A DNA stretch of 64,000 bases, from positions 558,001-622,000 of the forward strand of contig NZ_JH109153.1 of the NCBI RefSeq assembly GCF_000190755.2, written 5' to 3'. The stretch is from Methylobacter tundripaludum SV96. GTDB lineage: Bacteria > Pseudomonadota > Gammaproteobacteria > Methylococcales > Methylomonadaceae. Below the pieces are notes generated by a model. It ran no database searches. It was not told the origin of the DNA and saw only the letters and a list, made by a program, of their open reading frames with translations. Below are positions 1 to 9,857 of the stretch, one piece after another. The translations under genes and the position numbers were made by a program. Position 1 is the first letter of the stretch. Each line of letters starts with the position of its first letter.

Positions 1-123
1 GGTCGGGTCAAAACCCGCCTTAATTCGAAGGGGCCGTCCCTCTTCCAATTTTTTAATTAACTCTTGCTTGATTAAAACCTCATCAGTCCCTCTAAGAAGG
101 TGTGCCAATACGTCCTCTTGCAA
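1..123 (-). CDS. tyrS: Tyrosyl-tRNA synthetase, N-terminal part (runs off the window)
   Basis: Reading the minus strand from 123 gives 41 uninterrupted codons to the window edge. They end in [13 protein letters not shown], the segment that begins the class I catalytic domain of bacterial TyrS, which attaches tyrosine to its tRNA in the cytoplasm. The start is inferred to be TTG at 121-123, because GGAG lies 7 bases upstream and no ATG is available. The gene is divergent from the M23 peptidase, an arrangement common in Gammaproteobacteria. Only the first tenth of the protein is present, so catalytic motifs such as KMSKS cannot be checked. Confidence 0.82.
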   Translation of the reverse strand, partial: MQEDVLAHLLRGTDEVLIKQELIKKLEEGRPLRIKAGFDPT

Positions 124-302
124 TTTCTTTCTCCAAATATCTATAAATAATCCATTATAGAATTAATAATCAGCTCGGCTGAATAAAAACTTTTATATAA
201 CCTAATTAATTGGCAAAAACCTTTAAAACCACTTAAAATGAAGCCATAAAATCATTAAACGCCCTCCGATTTATATAATTTTCAATTACTTAGCATAGCC
301 TA

Positions 303-1775
303 GTGAAAAATAGAATCTATACATCCGTGCTCTTTGGAATTAGCGTAGCCTTTTCGATAACCGGCCACACACAAACAAAACCCACGCACGCACCAGCCAA
401 AACCATTTATGCCGCCCCCCTTCACTCAAATCACACCAAACCGGATAATAAGAAAAACTCTGCATCAACTCTTAACGCCAAGCCAAGCACCAAAAAAGCA
501 CCTGTTACATCAAAGTCCGCCAACAAAAAAGACACTATTGCTACGACCAAGCTAACAACGCAAAAAAAATCTGCTACACCGCCTAAATCCACGATAAAAA
601 AGCAACCCACCGTTTCCGCCAAGTTAAAAAACAACAAACAATCTATTATTTCTCCCAAATCGAGCCACAAAACTAACGCTGTTGCTTCTTTTGATCCATC
701 CGCCAGAAAACATACCGTTATTTCTTCCAAGTCGATCGAATCCGTATCCGTCAAACCTCTCAACTATAAGAAACTGCAAAAACACACTCCCGCCAATCCG
801 GACTTGGATAATGCAGAGTCGGATCAAATCATCCACACAAATAATGACAAACAACTCCATCGAACCATACTCGAGCATCCGCAAATCACAAAAATCAACA
901 CGGCTCATGTATCTATAGAAACCTCCTTATTTCTGGATGGACTCGAAGCCGACTTATCAAAAGAGCTGATCCTGCAACTTACCGATATTTTTGCATGGGA
1001 CATCGATTTTGCCACCAATCTACGTCCTGGCGATCAATTCACGATTGTTTATGGAAAGAAAATAGTTGATGGCAAAGAAACCGACAGCGACGAAATCATT
1101 GCCGCTGAGTTTATTAACCAAGGATCCGCACACACCGCGGTCAGATACATCAATGAATTCGGCATTGCCAGTTATTACACCCCCGACGGACAGTCCATGC
1201 AAAGGGCTTTTTTAACGACGCCTGTTGACTTTGCAAAGATCAGCTCCCCTTTTGACATGCACCGTAAGCACCCCATACTTAACAGAATTCGCGCTCACAA
1301 AGGCATTGATTATGCCGCAAGAATCGGCACACCCGTAAAAACAACAGGGGACGGAATCGTCACCTTCAGCGGCAACAAAGGCGCTTATGGACAAGTGGTC
1401 ATTGTTCAACATAATGACCACTACGAAACACTTTATGCGCACATGTCCGATTTTAAAAAAGGCTTAGCAGTCGGCAATCATGTTAAACAGGGCGATGTTA
1501 TCGGCTTTGTGGGCCAAACCGGTCTGGCCACCGGCCCCCACCTACATTATGAGTTTCATGTGGACGGGCTTTATCGCGACCCCGAGACGGTTAAAATACC
1601 GCATTCAATGCCTATAAGCAGCGTATTACTGGCCGACTTCAATGCTCAAACCCAGCCGTTCTTTACTCAACTTGTTCAGGCCAAAGCCAAAAGTTTATTT
1701 GCAAAAACCCCTTCGGCAATTGCTCCCGGCATTGCCCTACCTCCTGCGTCTATGCAGTCGTCTCGTTACGATTAA
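303..1775 (+). CDS. M23 family murein DD-endopeptidase, exported
   Basis: A 490-residue peptidoglycan hydrolase of the LytM/M23 type, expected to cut peptide cross-links in the periplasm. Residues 1-24 look like a signal peptide. Residues 25 to about 165 are a low-complexity Lys/Thr/Ser/Pro-rich spacer. A Csd3/OapA-like domain follows (FATNLRPGDQFTIVYGKK). The LytM domain holds the zinc ligands H332 and D336 (HKGID) and the HxH pair H413/H415 (GPHLHYEFH), so it should be active. The start is GTG at 303 with no convincing ribosome site; a nearby alternative is possible. It ends 9 bp before anmK, so murein cutting and recovery of anhydro-MurNAc are probably co-expressed. The basic spacer may help bind the wall; that is inference. 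Confidence 0.88.
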   Translation: MKNRIYTSVLFGISVAFSITGHTQTKPTHAPAKTIYAAPLHSNHTKPDNKKNSASTLNAKPSTKKAPVTSKSANKKDTIATTKLTTQKKSATPPKSTIKKQPTVSAKLKNNKQSIISPKSSHKTNAVASFDPSARKHTVISSKSIESVSVKPLNYKKLQKHTPANPDLDNAESDQIIHTNNDKQLHRTILEHPQITKINTAHVSIETSLFLDGLEADLSKELILQLTDIFAWDIDFATNLRPGDQFTIVYGKKIVDGKETDSDEIIAAEFINQGSAHTAVRYINEFGIASYYTPDGQSMQRAFLTTPVDFAKISSPFDMHRKHPILNRIRAHKGIDYAARIGTPVKTTGDGIVTFSGNKGAYGQVVIVQHNDHYETLYAHMSDFKKGLAVGNHVKQGDVIGFVGQTGLATGPHLHYEFHVDGLYRDPETVKIPHSMPISSVLLADFNAQTQPFFTQLVQAKAKSLFAKTPSAIAPGIALPPASMQSSRYD

Positions 1776-1784
1776 CCAAAACCG

Positions 1785-2942
1785 ATGCCTGAACTTTATA
1801 TTGGACTCATGTCCGGAACCAGCCTGGATGGCATTGACGCCGCTCTTGTGGATTTTAAAAACCATAAAGCCCGTCTTGTCGAATTTGAATATCTGCCTTT
1901 TCCCGACGATGTTCAAAGTACAATCCAGCACCTTAGCAAGCCTGACACGCTAATTTCGCTCAAAGAATACGGCACAATGGATGCCCGACTCGGCCACTTA
2001 TTCGCAAAGGCCGTTAATGCCTTGCTTGCTAAAGCCGACATTCCCGCCTCATCGATCAATGCCATCGGCAGCCATGGACAAACCATTTACCATGCGCCTG
2101 ACATCCGATTTCCTTTTTCCCTGCAAATCGGCGATCCCAATATAATTGCCGAACTTACCGGCATTACCACCGTGGCCGATTTCAGACGCCGGGATATTGC
2201 AGCCAAAGGCCAAGGCGCACCGCTGGTTCCGGCTTTTCATCAAGCCGTTTTCCACCACCCAAATGAACATCGCTGCATCGTAAATATCGGCGGCATAGCC
2301 AATATTACCGTCTTGCCTAAACAGCAGTCGGCAGAAGTCATCGGCTTTGATACCGGCCCCGGCAACACCTTAATGGATCTATGGATCAAGCTGCACCGGA
2401 ACCAATCGTATGACAAAAGCGGCGCTTGGGCCAAAACCGGCAATATCGATCATGGTTTGGTAGCGCTATTAAAACAAGATGCTTATTTCAACGCCGCCCC
2501 GCCAAAAAGCACCGGCAAAGAATATTTTTCACTTCCCTGGATTTATCAGTATTTCGACGCATTCAGTTACAAAGCCGAAGACATACAAGCCAGCCTGTGT
2601 TTTTTGACGGCGATAACGATTTGCGATGCGATCAAAAAGCACGCACCAGCTACTGAGCGCATATTGATTTGCGGCGGCGGCATTCACAATGAATATTTAC
2701 TGGAACTCATCCAACAAAACATTGAATGCCCTGTTGAATCAACAGAGCGGTACGGCCTTCATCCAGACCATGTTGAAGCCGTTGCTTTCGCGTGGCTGGC
2801 CAGACAAACCATGAACAATCTGCCGGGCAATCTTAAAGAAGTAACAGGGGCGATTGAGTCTGTCATTCTTGGGGGAATTTATCAGGGAAACAAAAAGGGC
2901 GACACCCTGTCGCCCAACGAGGGGGGAGAAACTATAAAATAA
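1785..2942 (+). CDS. anmK: Anhydro-N-acetylmuramic acid kinase
   Basis: A 385-residue member of the AnmK family (E. coli AnmK is about 370). The enzyme opens and phosphorylates 1,6-anhydro-MurNAc in the cytoplasm, giving MurNAc-6-phosphate for wall recycling. The N-terminal phosphate-binding motif LMSGTSLDGIDAAL is intact, as are the central motif GFDTGPGNTLMDLW and the late CGGGIHNEYL segment. The last 15 or so residues (GDTLSPNEGGETIK) look like an extension of the usual C-terminus. The start ATG lies 9 bp after the M23 peptidase stop. The stop codon abuts, without a single spacer base, the stop of the convergent erpA gene. Confidence 0.95.
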   Translation: MPELYIGLMSGTSLDGIDAALVDFKNHKARLVEFEYLPFPDDVQSTIQHLSKPDTLISLKEYGTMDARLGHLFAKAVNALLAKADIPASSINAIGSHGQTIYHAPDIRFPFSLQIGDPNIIAELTGITTVADFRRRDIAAKGQGAPLVPAFHQAVFHHPNEHRCIVNIGGIANITVLPKQQSAEVIGFDTGPGNTLMDLWIKLHRNQSYDKSGAWAKTGNIDHGLVALLKQDAYFNAAPPKSTGKEYFSLPWIYQYFDAFSYKAEDIQASLCFLTAITICDAIKKHAPATERILICGGGIHNEYLLELIQQNIECPVESTERYGLHPDHVEAVAFAWLARQTMNNLPGNLKEVTGAIESVILGGIYQGNKKGDTLSPNEGGETIK

Positions 2943-3275
2943 CTACGCGGAAAAAGAAGACCCGCAACCGCAGGTAGTGGTCGCGTTAGGGTTACGGATA
3001 ACGAACTGAGCGCCTGACAAATCTTCTTTATAATCGATTTCAGCGCCGGTTAAATATTGAATACTCATCGAGTCAATCAATACCGTGACACCGCCGTTTT
3101 CAACGCAGGTATCATCTTCATTGACTTCTTCATCAAAAGTAAAGCCATATTGAAACCCTGAACACCCCCCTCCTGAAACATAAACTCTCAGCTTCAGATT
3201 ATCATTACCTTCCTCGGCTATTAATTCACCCACCTTGGAGGCGGCGCTGTCAGTAAAAACTATCGGATTAGACAT
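2943..3275 (-). CDS. erpA: Iron-sulfur cluster insertion protein ErpA
   Basis: A 110-residue A-type carrier that passes [4Fe-4S] or [2Fe-2S] clusters to apoproteins, including isoprenoid-pathway enzymes. The three conserved cysteines are present: C38 in [12 protein letters not shown], and C102 and C104 in the C-terminal CGCGSSFSA. Length and ending match ErpA better than IscA or SufA, and the anmK/erpA/argC neighbourhood supports the assignment. It is convergent with anmK with zero intergenic bases, so transcripts of the two must overlap. A 97-bp gap separates it from argC upstream. Confidence 0.95.
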   Translation of the reverse strand: MSNPIVFTDSAASKVGELIAEEGNDNLKLRVYVSGGGCSGFQYGFTFDEEVNEDDTCVENGGVTVLIDSMSIQYLTGAEIDYKEDLSGAQFVIRNPNATTTCGCGSSFSA

Positions 3276-3372
3276 ACATGTAACACTATAAAAATGAAGT
3301 TGGAAGAAATTATGACTATACCCAGCTTTTTAGTCAAGAATTATGAAGGTGTGTACAACTGATTATTTGCCC

Positions 3373-4404
3373 CTACGGATAAAGCGCAATTATCTTTAAT
3401 CCCGAGTCTTCCTTTAGCCCGAACATCAGATTCATATTTTGCACCGCCTGCCCCGCCGCGCCCTTAACCAGGTTATCAATCACCGATAACACCACGATAG
3501 TTTGACCGCCCTGCGGCCGGTGAATCGAAATCTGGCAGTTATTGCTGCCCCGTACATTTCGGGTATCAGGATGCGAACCTTGCGGCAATACATCAACAAA
3601 CGCTTCATTGGCATATCTTTTTTCGTACAAAGCCTGCACATCATCCAGGTTTCCATGCGCCTGACCATATAAAGTAGCGTGTATCCCTCGAATCATCGGC
3701 GTCAAATGCGGCACAAAGGTCAATCCGACCGATTTTCCAGCCACCAACTCAAGCCCTTGAGCAATCTCAGGCAAATGCCGATGGCCGCCAACCGCATAAG
3801 CTTTAAAACTCTCGCCGGTTTCACTCATTAACGTCGCCAACTCCGCCTTGCGCCCCGCCCCGCTGACACCGGATTTAACATCGGCAATTAAATGCTTAAC
3901 ATCAATCAGATCGTTTTCAAGTAACGGCAAAAATCCCAGCTGCACAGCGGTTGGATAGCAGCCCGGACAAGCGATTAAATTACTCTGTTTAATTGCCTCG
4001 CGATTTAGTTCCGGCAAACCGTAAACAGCTTCCGCGATTAAATCAGGACAGGCGTGCTCCATGCCATACCATTTGCTCCATTCCTTTGCGTCTTTTAACC
4101 TGAAATCGGCGGACAGATCGATAACTTTTACGCCACGCGCCAATAACTGCTCCGCCATCAGCATCGCCGTGCCGTTCGGCGTCGCAAAAAACACCACATC
4201 GCATTCGGCCAAGGTTTCGAGCTCAGGCAAGCTAAATACCGCATTGATAGCGCCGCGCAGACTGGGATAAAGCGCATCCACCCTAAGTCCGGCATCGGCA
4301 CGCGACGTGACGACCGTCACCTCCACATCCGAATGCAACGCTAAAATCCGCAATAGCTCAACACCGGTATATCCGGTTCCGCCCACAATACCTGCACGAA
4401 TCAT
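3373..4404 (-). CDS. argC: N-acetyl-gamma-glutamyl-phosphate reductase
   Basis: A 343-residue enzyme of arginine biosynthesis (type 1 ArgC) that reduces N-acetyl-glutamyl phosphate to the semialdehyde with NADPH. The Rossmann motif [10 protein letters not shown] is at the N-terminus, the catalytic cysteine lies in ACPGCYPTA, and GGHRHLPEI supplies the active-site histidine region. I start it at the ATG at 4402-4404 because AGGA precedes it by about 8 bases and the family begins MIxAGIVGG; a GTG six codons upstream would contain that ribosome site. The gene faces away from the island: its promoter region is the native half of the duplicated argC/qor junction. Confidence 0.95.
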   Translation of the reverse strand: MIRAGIVGGTGYTGVELLRILALHSDVEVTVVTSRADAGLRVDALYPSLRGAINAVFSLPELETLAECDVVFFATPNGTAMLMAEQLLARGVKVIDLSADFRLKDAKEWSKWYGMEHACPDLIAEAVYGLPELNREAIKQSNLIACPGCYPTAVQLGFLPLLENDLIDVKHLIADVKSGVSGAGRKAELATLMSETGESFKAYAVGGHRHLPEIAQGLELVAGKSVGLTFVPHLTPMIRGIHATLYGQAHGNLDDVQALYEKRYANEAFVDVLPQGSHPDTRNVRGSNNCQISIHRPQGGQTIVVLSVIDNLVKGAAGQAVQNMNLMFGLKEDSGLKIIALYP

Positions 4405-4436
4405 CTGTTTTATCCTACCCACACATTGTTTATGAA

Positions 4437-4552
4437 AATAACTGAGGCATATAATAACCGCAACTTAGCTTATTGACGATGTTGTAACTATGCCGCCTCC
4501 TGAACAGATGATTGCCATTGAAATTGACAACGGCGTCTTAAAACCGGCAAAG
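4437..4552. repeat. Left copy of the ~115-bp island-flanking direct repeat
   Basis: This segment repeats at 12699-12812 in the same orientation. I count about 12 substitutions and one 3-base indel, i.e. roughly 89% identity. It covers the argC/qor intergenic region (GGCATATAATAACCGCAAC) and the first 20 codons of a qor-like gene. Most coding differences are silent or conservative, so both copies evolved under selection before one was truncated. This looks like two diverged alleles brought together rather than a fresh duplication. Confidence 0.85.
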
Positions 4553-4772
4553 CACATGACAGGTTATCGTTTTGTTCAATCCTGAGAACCTTTCGTGTCG
4601 CTAACTGCACAGGAGCATCCTCACCAACGGCGATAGGCGCTCCTTCCGACCATAACACAGCATATTGCCCAAGTCGCCGCTTGCGATCCAGCGTCTTCGT
4701 AACAGCTAAACGCAGACAGTCGAGCATGGCTTGTGTTTCCGGACTGGGGGTTGGGGGCGTTTGATCACTCAT
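4488..4772 (-). CDS. Small hypothetical protein, C-terminus running into the island junction
   Basis: A 94-residue frame. Residues 1 to about 75 look like a genuine small protein (ETQAMLDCLRLAVTKTLDRK, then RRLGQYAVLWSEGAPIAVGE). This resembles a widespread family of short uncharacterised proteins, but I know no function. The last 20 or so residues are read antisense through the qor fragment, so the native C-terminus was probably replaced when the island inserted. It is the last gene of the minus-strand island operon, 90 bp after vsr. A short frame from about 4842 to 4765 overlaps its start by a few bases and could couple translation. A toxin-antitoxin or accessory role is possible but unsupported. 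Confidence 0.5.
   Translation of the reverse strand: MSDQTPPTPSPETQAMLDCLRLAVTKTLDRKRRLGQYAVLWSEGAPIAVGEDAPVQLATRKVLRIEQNDNLSCALPVLRRRCQFQWQSSVQEAA
4490..4585 (+). pseudogene. Truncated 5' fragment of a qor-like reductase gene
   Basis: The frame starts with ATG at 4490. Its first 21 codons (MPPPEQMIAIEIDNGVLKPA and a lysine) parallel the start of the intact reductase at 12749 (MPFPKQMIAIEIENGVLKPA). After codon 21 the similarity stops abruptly and the frame ends at TGA 4583-4585. It is the stump of a 327-residue reductase and marks the left junction of the island. It stands in the native position beside argC, so it may be the resident allele, with the intact gene at the right end supplied by the incoming DNA. 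Confidence 0.8.
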
Positions 4773-4861
4773 TGTTGAGCCTTTGTTGCAAAAGTTGAAA
4801 AAATTCGTGATGGAATACCAGCCCAGGCATTCTGTCGTTGTTCATGAAACAAAATGTCTGG

Positions 4862-5290
4862 TTAGCCAGCGCACAGAGATGTGATAGAACCAATACATTC
4901 TCGAATAATTCTATTAAGAAGTTCCTCTTTTTTTGTTTCGCATTCCCAAATAACACAAACACGCCATCCTTGTCGGCGGAGCTCTTTTTCTGCTCGCTCA
5001 TCTCTTTCCATCGTTCCTTGGAATTTTGTTACCCAAAATTCGTGGTTGAATTCGGGTATCGTTGCGCGTTTACATCCCGGATGTTGATGCCAAAAACAGC
5101 CGTGGACAAAAATACAAAGATGATACCGAGGGAGAACAATGTCAGGCTTTCCGGGTAAATCTTTCCGATGCAATCGGAAGCGGTAGCCCATTTTATGCAA
5201 CATTCGTCTGACTCGGATTTCAGGCGTAGTGTTTTTTCCTTTCACTGCCGCCATATTCAGTGAACGCTGCTCGGAACTAAGTTTGTCCAT
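4862..5290 (-). CDS. vsr: Vsr (very short patch repair) DNA endonuclease
   Basis: A 142-residue Vsr nuclease. The family nicks beside T:G mismatches produced when 5-methylcytosine deaminates, protecting sites modified by a partner C5 methyltransferase. Visible are the entry SLNMAAVKGKNTTPE, the catalytic aspartate D50 (GKPDIVLPRY) and the His/Cys metal cluster (FVHGCFWHQHPGC, residues 62-73). The late WRVCVIWECE strand is also present. Length is close to E. coli Vsr (156). It is separated by 32 bp from the receiver-domain gene and belongs to the same transcript as the methyltransferase. Vsr-fold nucleases also serve as restriction enzymes in some systems, so a role as the cutting effector here cannot be excluded. 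Confidence 0.92.
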   Translation of the reverse strand: MDKLSSEQRSLNMAAVKGKNTTPEIRVRRMLHKMGYRFRLHRKDLPGKPDIVLPRYHLCIFVHGCFWHQHPGCKRATIPEFNHEFWVTKFQGTMERDERAEKELRRQGWRVCVIWECETKKEELLNRIIRECIGSITSLCAG

Positions 5291-5322
5291 GTATTGAGTT
5301 GCTAACCCTATTTCTTTTTCGA

Positions 5323-7116
5323 CTAGGATTGAAAGTCAAGCCCAACTCTTGAAAATGAAACTGCTAACCGTTGTAAAAGATTCAGCGCATATTCGTAGCG
5401 AAGATGAGCTACTACTTGTGCGGAAGGTTCAAGCACGATTAATTGTTCTTGTTGGTTGCCAATTCTGCGTAGACTGATAATTCTGGCATCATCAGTAAAT
5501 ATCCCCTGGTTAATCGCGAACATTTGCTCCCATCTAGGAGTTGAGGATGTTGAATCGTCTGGTAAAAAGTTAAATGCCTTTATCGCTGAATCTATTTTTA
5601 GAAAAAGATGGTTTCCGTTGTTTACCAACTTTAAGGCTTTTTTAAGATTATTTTCTTCATATAACCGTACAGCTTTAAACGGCATATTCGGTTTCAAGTT
5701 TTTCGACCAATCTTTTTTCTCTTGCCCAGGTACTAAGTCGCAGGCAGGAGAAAGACAAAGCCAATACTCGGTGTCTATTTTTAAAACATGTCCAGTCGTT
5801 AGATGATTTCCCTCAATGGTTTTAGTGCAGTGGTAACAGTTTGCTGCGGCTAGAATTTGAGTTCTGTCGCTATTAGAACCACCATCAGGACAATGGGTTT
5901 CGTATGCTTTTACAGAACCAAGGCCGCAAAGATAGTCAGTCACTTTAGATGCAAAGTGGGCAACTTCGGTTTGAACTGAATCTCCCAGACCTTCCCAATG
6001 CCTTTCAATAGTTTTATTAACATTTAGCTTTCTTTGCGAAGCGTCATCAATCAGCAACTCATCAAACCAAGCTATCTGTAAAAAGGAATTTTCCAATATC
6101 TCCTGTTCCGCCAAAGTACCCCGTGTATCAAGCGCAGCTCGCATTTTTGTCATCAGTAGACGATGAGGCTTGGGACACCAGTGATTTAACGCTTCAATCA
6201 ATTTATCCGGCAATGAATCTGGATTATTTTGCTCTTTATGGATAACGGTTATAAATAAGCGACTGGTTCTTATCCAGTTTATGCCGTTTTCGGAAGAGCG
6301 GAAGGCGACATGCCCCAGATTGCTTGGAGACAATTTGCTGTCTAACTCTTTTTGTTGCTCATGAACTAACCAATGCAATAATAATGAAAGCTTCAGTTTG
6401 GATGGTTTATTTGGATTACTATTAAATAATAAAACAGCTTCTTGGAATTCAGGCATGTCTTTTATTTTTTCCCAATCAATGTCGATTTGGTGATTTACAA
6501 TCAAGTAAGCACTCTCGTTAATTGTTATTTTTAATTTATCCGTAATTCCTTCCTCTTTTAATTCCCATTCCTCAATATAATCATTCACCTCATCTAAATT
6601 TTGAGATTTTAGTGTTAGAGCAGAATTATTTGATGAAAGACCTAATGCAATTTCCCCTATGACGCGATCAAGGTTACCAGCGTCGATCCCATAACCTTTT
6701 GTATAAATGATGACCATATTGAAATAATCGTTATCAGCCAGCTCTCTAAGGATAGCTATCGCTTTATCTCCGCTGCCGTCATTACCGTCAAGATGATAAT
6801 CTAGAATCATCAGGTCGCTTTGATGTAGGTGAGACGCGATGCATTGATCGTCATTCGTCGAAATTGTTTTTCCGTCATGAACGTCTACCAGCCAACGTCG
6901 GTCTTTATGTCTACAGGCCTTCAGAATATTTCTAACCTTTTCGGCATTTTCCTCTGTTCCGCCCCTTCCTTTTTCCCCATACCATTTTTCAGCAATCAAC
7001 CCATCTAACGACGGAAACTCATCATCTATTACAACCACCGTGCGAATTGGGTCTATATAAACTTCCTTGATCAGGTCGCGGTACTCAATCGGTGTTGCAG
7101 CGACAGAATTATTCAT
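5323..7116 (-). CDS. Receiver-domain protein with a large uncharacterised C-terminus (island system)
   Basis: A 597-residue protein. Residues 26-145 look like a two-component receiver: acidic pair D31/D32 (VVVIDDEFP), likely phospho-acceptor D106 (LMILDYHLDG), and a beta-4 strand with T139/K140 (VIIYTKG). The remaining 450 residues match no domain I recognise. Around 430-460 there are paired cysteines (CYHC, CLSPACD) that could bind zinc. The C-terminus (RYEYALNLLQRLAVSFSRVG) is helical and probably an interaction surface. No DNA-binding helix-turn-helix is evident, so it is not an ordinary transcription factor. It overlaps the upstream ATPase gene by 8 bp, with AAGGAG placed before its ATG, implying coupled translation. 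A relay from the kinase-like ATPase to this protein is a reasonable inference. Confidence 0.8.
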   Translation of the reverse strand: MNNSVAATPIEYRDLIKEVYIDPIRTVVVIDDEFPSLDGLIAEKWYGEKGRGGTEENAEKVRNILKACRHKDRRWLVDVHDGKTISTNDDQCIASHLHQSDLMILDYHLDGNDGSGDKAIAILRELADNDYFNMVIIYTKGYGIDAGNLDRVIGEIALGLSSNNSALTLKSQNLDEVNDYIEEWELKEEGITDKLKITINESAYLIVNHQIDIDWEKIKDMPEFQEAVLLFNSNPNKPSKLKLSLLLHWLVHEQQKELDSKLSPSNLGHVAFRSSENGINWIRTSRLFITVIHKEQNNPDSLPDKLIEALNHWCPKPHRLLMTKMRAALDTRGTLAEQEILENSFLQIAWFDELLIDDASQRKLNVNKTIERHWEGLGDSVQTEVAHFASKVTDYLCGLGSVKAYETHCPDGGSNSDRTQILAAANCYHCTKTIEGNHLTTGHVLKIDTEYWLCLSPACDLVPGQEKKDWSKNLKPNMPFKAVRLYEENNLKKALKLVNNGNHLFLKIDSAIKAFNFLPDDSTSSTPRWEQMFAINQGIFTDDARIISLRRIGNQQEQLIVLEPSAQVVAHLRYEYALNLLQRLAVSFSRVGLDFQS

Positions 7117-9820
7117 ATTTAGCTCCTTTAAAATCGATCATGAAATTTGCCCCCGACAACTTTTTCAGATCGCCGTTTTTAATATAATCAATGGTATGTC
7201 CGCCTGCCGCTAAGTTGGCTCGACACAGATAAAGCCCAACACCACGCCCGCCGCGAAGTTTTCGGGTAAAAAACAAGGTAAACAGGTGTTTAAGATCATC
7301 ATCTTCCACCCCAGGCCCGTTATCGGCGATAACGACCTTGCCGTTGACAATATCCAGCAATATCCTTTTCGAGTCCTCACCGGTCTGACATACCCAATAA
7401 GCGGCGTTGTTAACCAGATTGATGAATACGGGATAGATACGTGCTGGCTGTTCGTAGATGCTGAAATGCCTAAACGCTGGTGTTGCGTCCAAAATAATGT
7501 TTCGGTGCGTTAAGTTGTCGCCCATAAAACCCTGAATATATTCAACGAGCTTATTGCCGGTGAGCCAGACTTTCATTTTTTCGCCCGATAATTTCAGCGG
7601 CGATAAAAAGTGTAGCCTATCTGTCAATGCCTCATGCGCCGTTTTGACGGCTTCATAGGCCTGTGTAGCCTTGATTTGATCCGGCATTTCGCGCAATCCA
7701 CGGGAAATCGTCATATCCAAGCCTTCTATCTCATGACCGATAAATTCGACGGTAATGCCGAGTTGCGCCAGCGAATTCAGATCCACAAGCTTTTTGTTCA
7801 ATTCCCACGACTCTCCCAGAGTAAAACTAATCATCGTTTCGACATCGATGCTTTCTTGAAGATTTTTAAGAACTGAAATATACGGTTCAAACACCTCAGT
7901 ATTTTTCCGATCCTGCCTGTCGCGTTCCCTATCGAGATCATCAAGGACCTGAGTCAGTGTGGTGCGTTGGTGTTCCAGATCATCCAAACGCGGCAGCATT
8001 TCAAGATGATAGCTTTTGTTTCGCTCATCGGTCAGCTGCGAAATACGTTGTAGTTCCGAATTTAGAATTTCTTTGGCTTCCTGACTCCATTTACGTAAGC
8101 GGTTGTGCAGAAAGGCAGCGTTCCGATTCAACTCTGAATACGCAGTTTCTGCGGGCGATTTGGGCTTTAAGATTTCCAGCTTTTTAATCAACGTGTCGTT
8201 CAACTGCTCAAGCAGTTCGGCGACTTCCCTACTGTCGCGGCGATAATCTTTGTATGCGTCTTCCAATATACCCAAAGTTTTGGGCGGCACTCCCAGAGAC
8301 AATTCTCGAACATCATTCTTCAAATCTGATACTCGTTCTCTGAGTGCCAGAATTTGCGTTTCGTCGTCAGATAGCCCTATTCTTGCTTGCTCTGCAAATT
8401 CTTGAAGTTCAGTCAACGACTTGCGTAACTTGGGAGAGAGCTCTTGAAGATTCTTTCGAAACTCTTTGCGTTTACGAGCATTAACCTTCTTTTGTGCCTC
8501 TTCGGCTTTAGCTTTTTGCCTTAAATTGGCATTATCTTCCTGAATTGACGGTAACAATTGTTGACGCACTTCCGCGTTAGTACCGAAATATCTATAGGCG
8601 GATGCGATTAGAATATTCTCGACAATATCCCGGAAAATTTTCGATGCCTTATTATCTATAATACCTTCACGCCCCGCCTTATCTCTGAGATTTGGATTGT
8701 GTTCCCGTGTTAATGCCACTCGCCCGAAAGTTCGTCGATTTGACCAGAATTCGCGCCCTGCGTTAAAACTGCGTCTTTTCTCAATTTCAAAAAAATCGTT
8801 ATCTTCCCTCCCGTAAGGCATTACTCTCAGGGCGTTTCTATACATCAAAAGTCCACCATACCGTTCTGATTTTTCTTTTAAACTAGCCCAAATTGCAGGA
8901 GGGAGTGTTGAATTAGTTTCTAATCCTTCATAAGATCCTAAGCGAATACGAAAAAATCCGATTTTACTGTCGGATCGGGTTGAAACATTTACTTTCGGCA
9001 GGATTTGAATTTCGCCATCCAGCCATTGACCAAATGCCTTGATGCGGCCTCTAAAAATACCGAAATCGTCAACGGTACCAACTATGATATGCTCAAGTTC
9101 TTCAAAGTCGCCCAGGTCGAACTCACGTTCATCGGAAATAATCGAGCGACTCAATAGACCTTTCCACGCTGTGACCGAAAAATGAAAGTCTTCTGCGGCG
9201 TAACCATCCGTGATTTCAGCCTGATCGACAAAGGGATCAGTAAAATTATGTAAAGTCTCATACAAGCGTTGTTGTGCCTGTTTTGCGGTGTTTCCTTCGT
9301 TCAATGCGACTTGACCATCCAATTGAGCTTCCAGATCGAAAGAAATATTCCCCATCAGCAGTGCCGTACCGTGTGTTTTTGTACCGTTCCAGATCGGCCA
9401 TTGCTGCAAATGCCGGTTTTCAAAAACAGCAGCTATCAGCACTCGCTCAATTGCTTCCCGAGTCAGTGGTTTATTTTCGGATTGTTCTAATTGGTCAAAA
9501 CTCAGCCAAGCGGCTTTAATGCGCTCCTTTCTTGCCAAGTCATAATCATCGTCTGGAAGCTGCTTATCTTCTGACTTTTCCGGGTGATCTGAAGTAACAG
9601 TAATTTGTTTTGCACTTACCGTACTGGGATCATTGTCTGGCAAATTACCCAGCAATTGTTTAAACATGTTTGGCAGGTGGCCTAACAATTCGTCTTTGTC
9701 GAAAAATTCAATTATTGGAATTTCGATGTCTTGCAGATAGAGAAATGGATTTTCAAATAGCCGCCAATCGATTAATGCGGCAACAAATGGCTGGTCTATT
9801 CTTTTTGAAATCAGCAGCAG
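7109..9820 (-). pseudogene. Island ATPase, large C-terminal fragment (gene split by an IS630 element)
   Basis: This frame continues the ATPase whose N-terminus is at 10935-11286. Joining 10935 through one TA to 9820 restores an uninterrupted frame of 1021 residues from ATG 11286. The fragment holds a central region of unknown fold (ALRVMPYGREDNDFFEIEKR, then RRTFGRVALTREHNPNLRDK), long coiled coils, and a histidine-kinase-like end. That end has an H-box-like motif (VEFIGHEIEGLD, His near 814), an N box (NLVNNAAYW), a G1 box (VIADNGPGVEDDD) and a G2 box (GRGVGLYLCRAN). If expressed from the inner TTG at 9688 it would yield 859 residues lacking the N-terminal ATPase. Whether that product functions is unknown; the original gene is broken. 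Confidence 0.85.
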
Positions 9821-9857
9821 TAAGTAGTAATGCGAAAGTTATTAGGAAGTAAATTTA

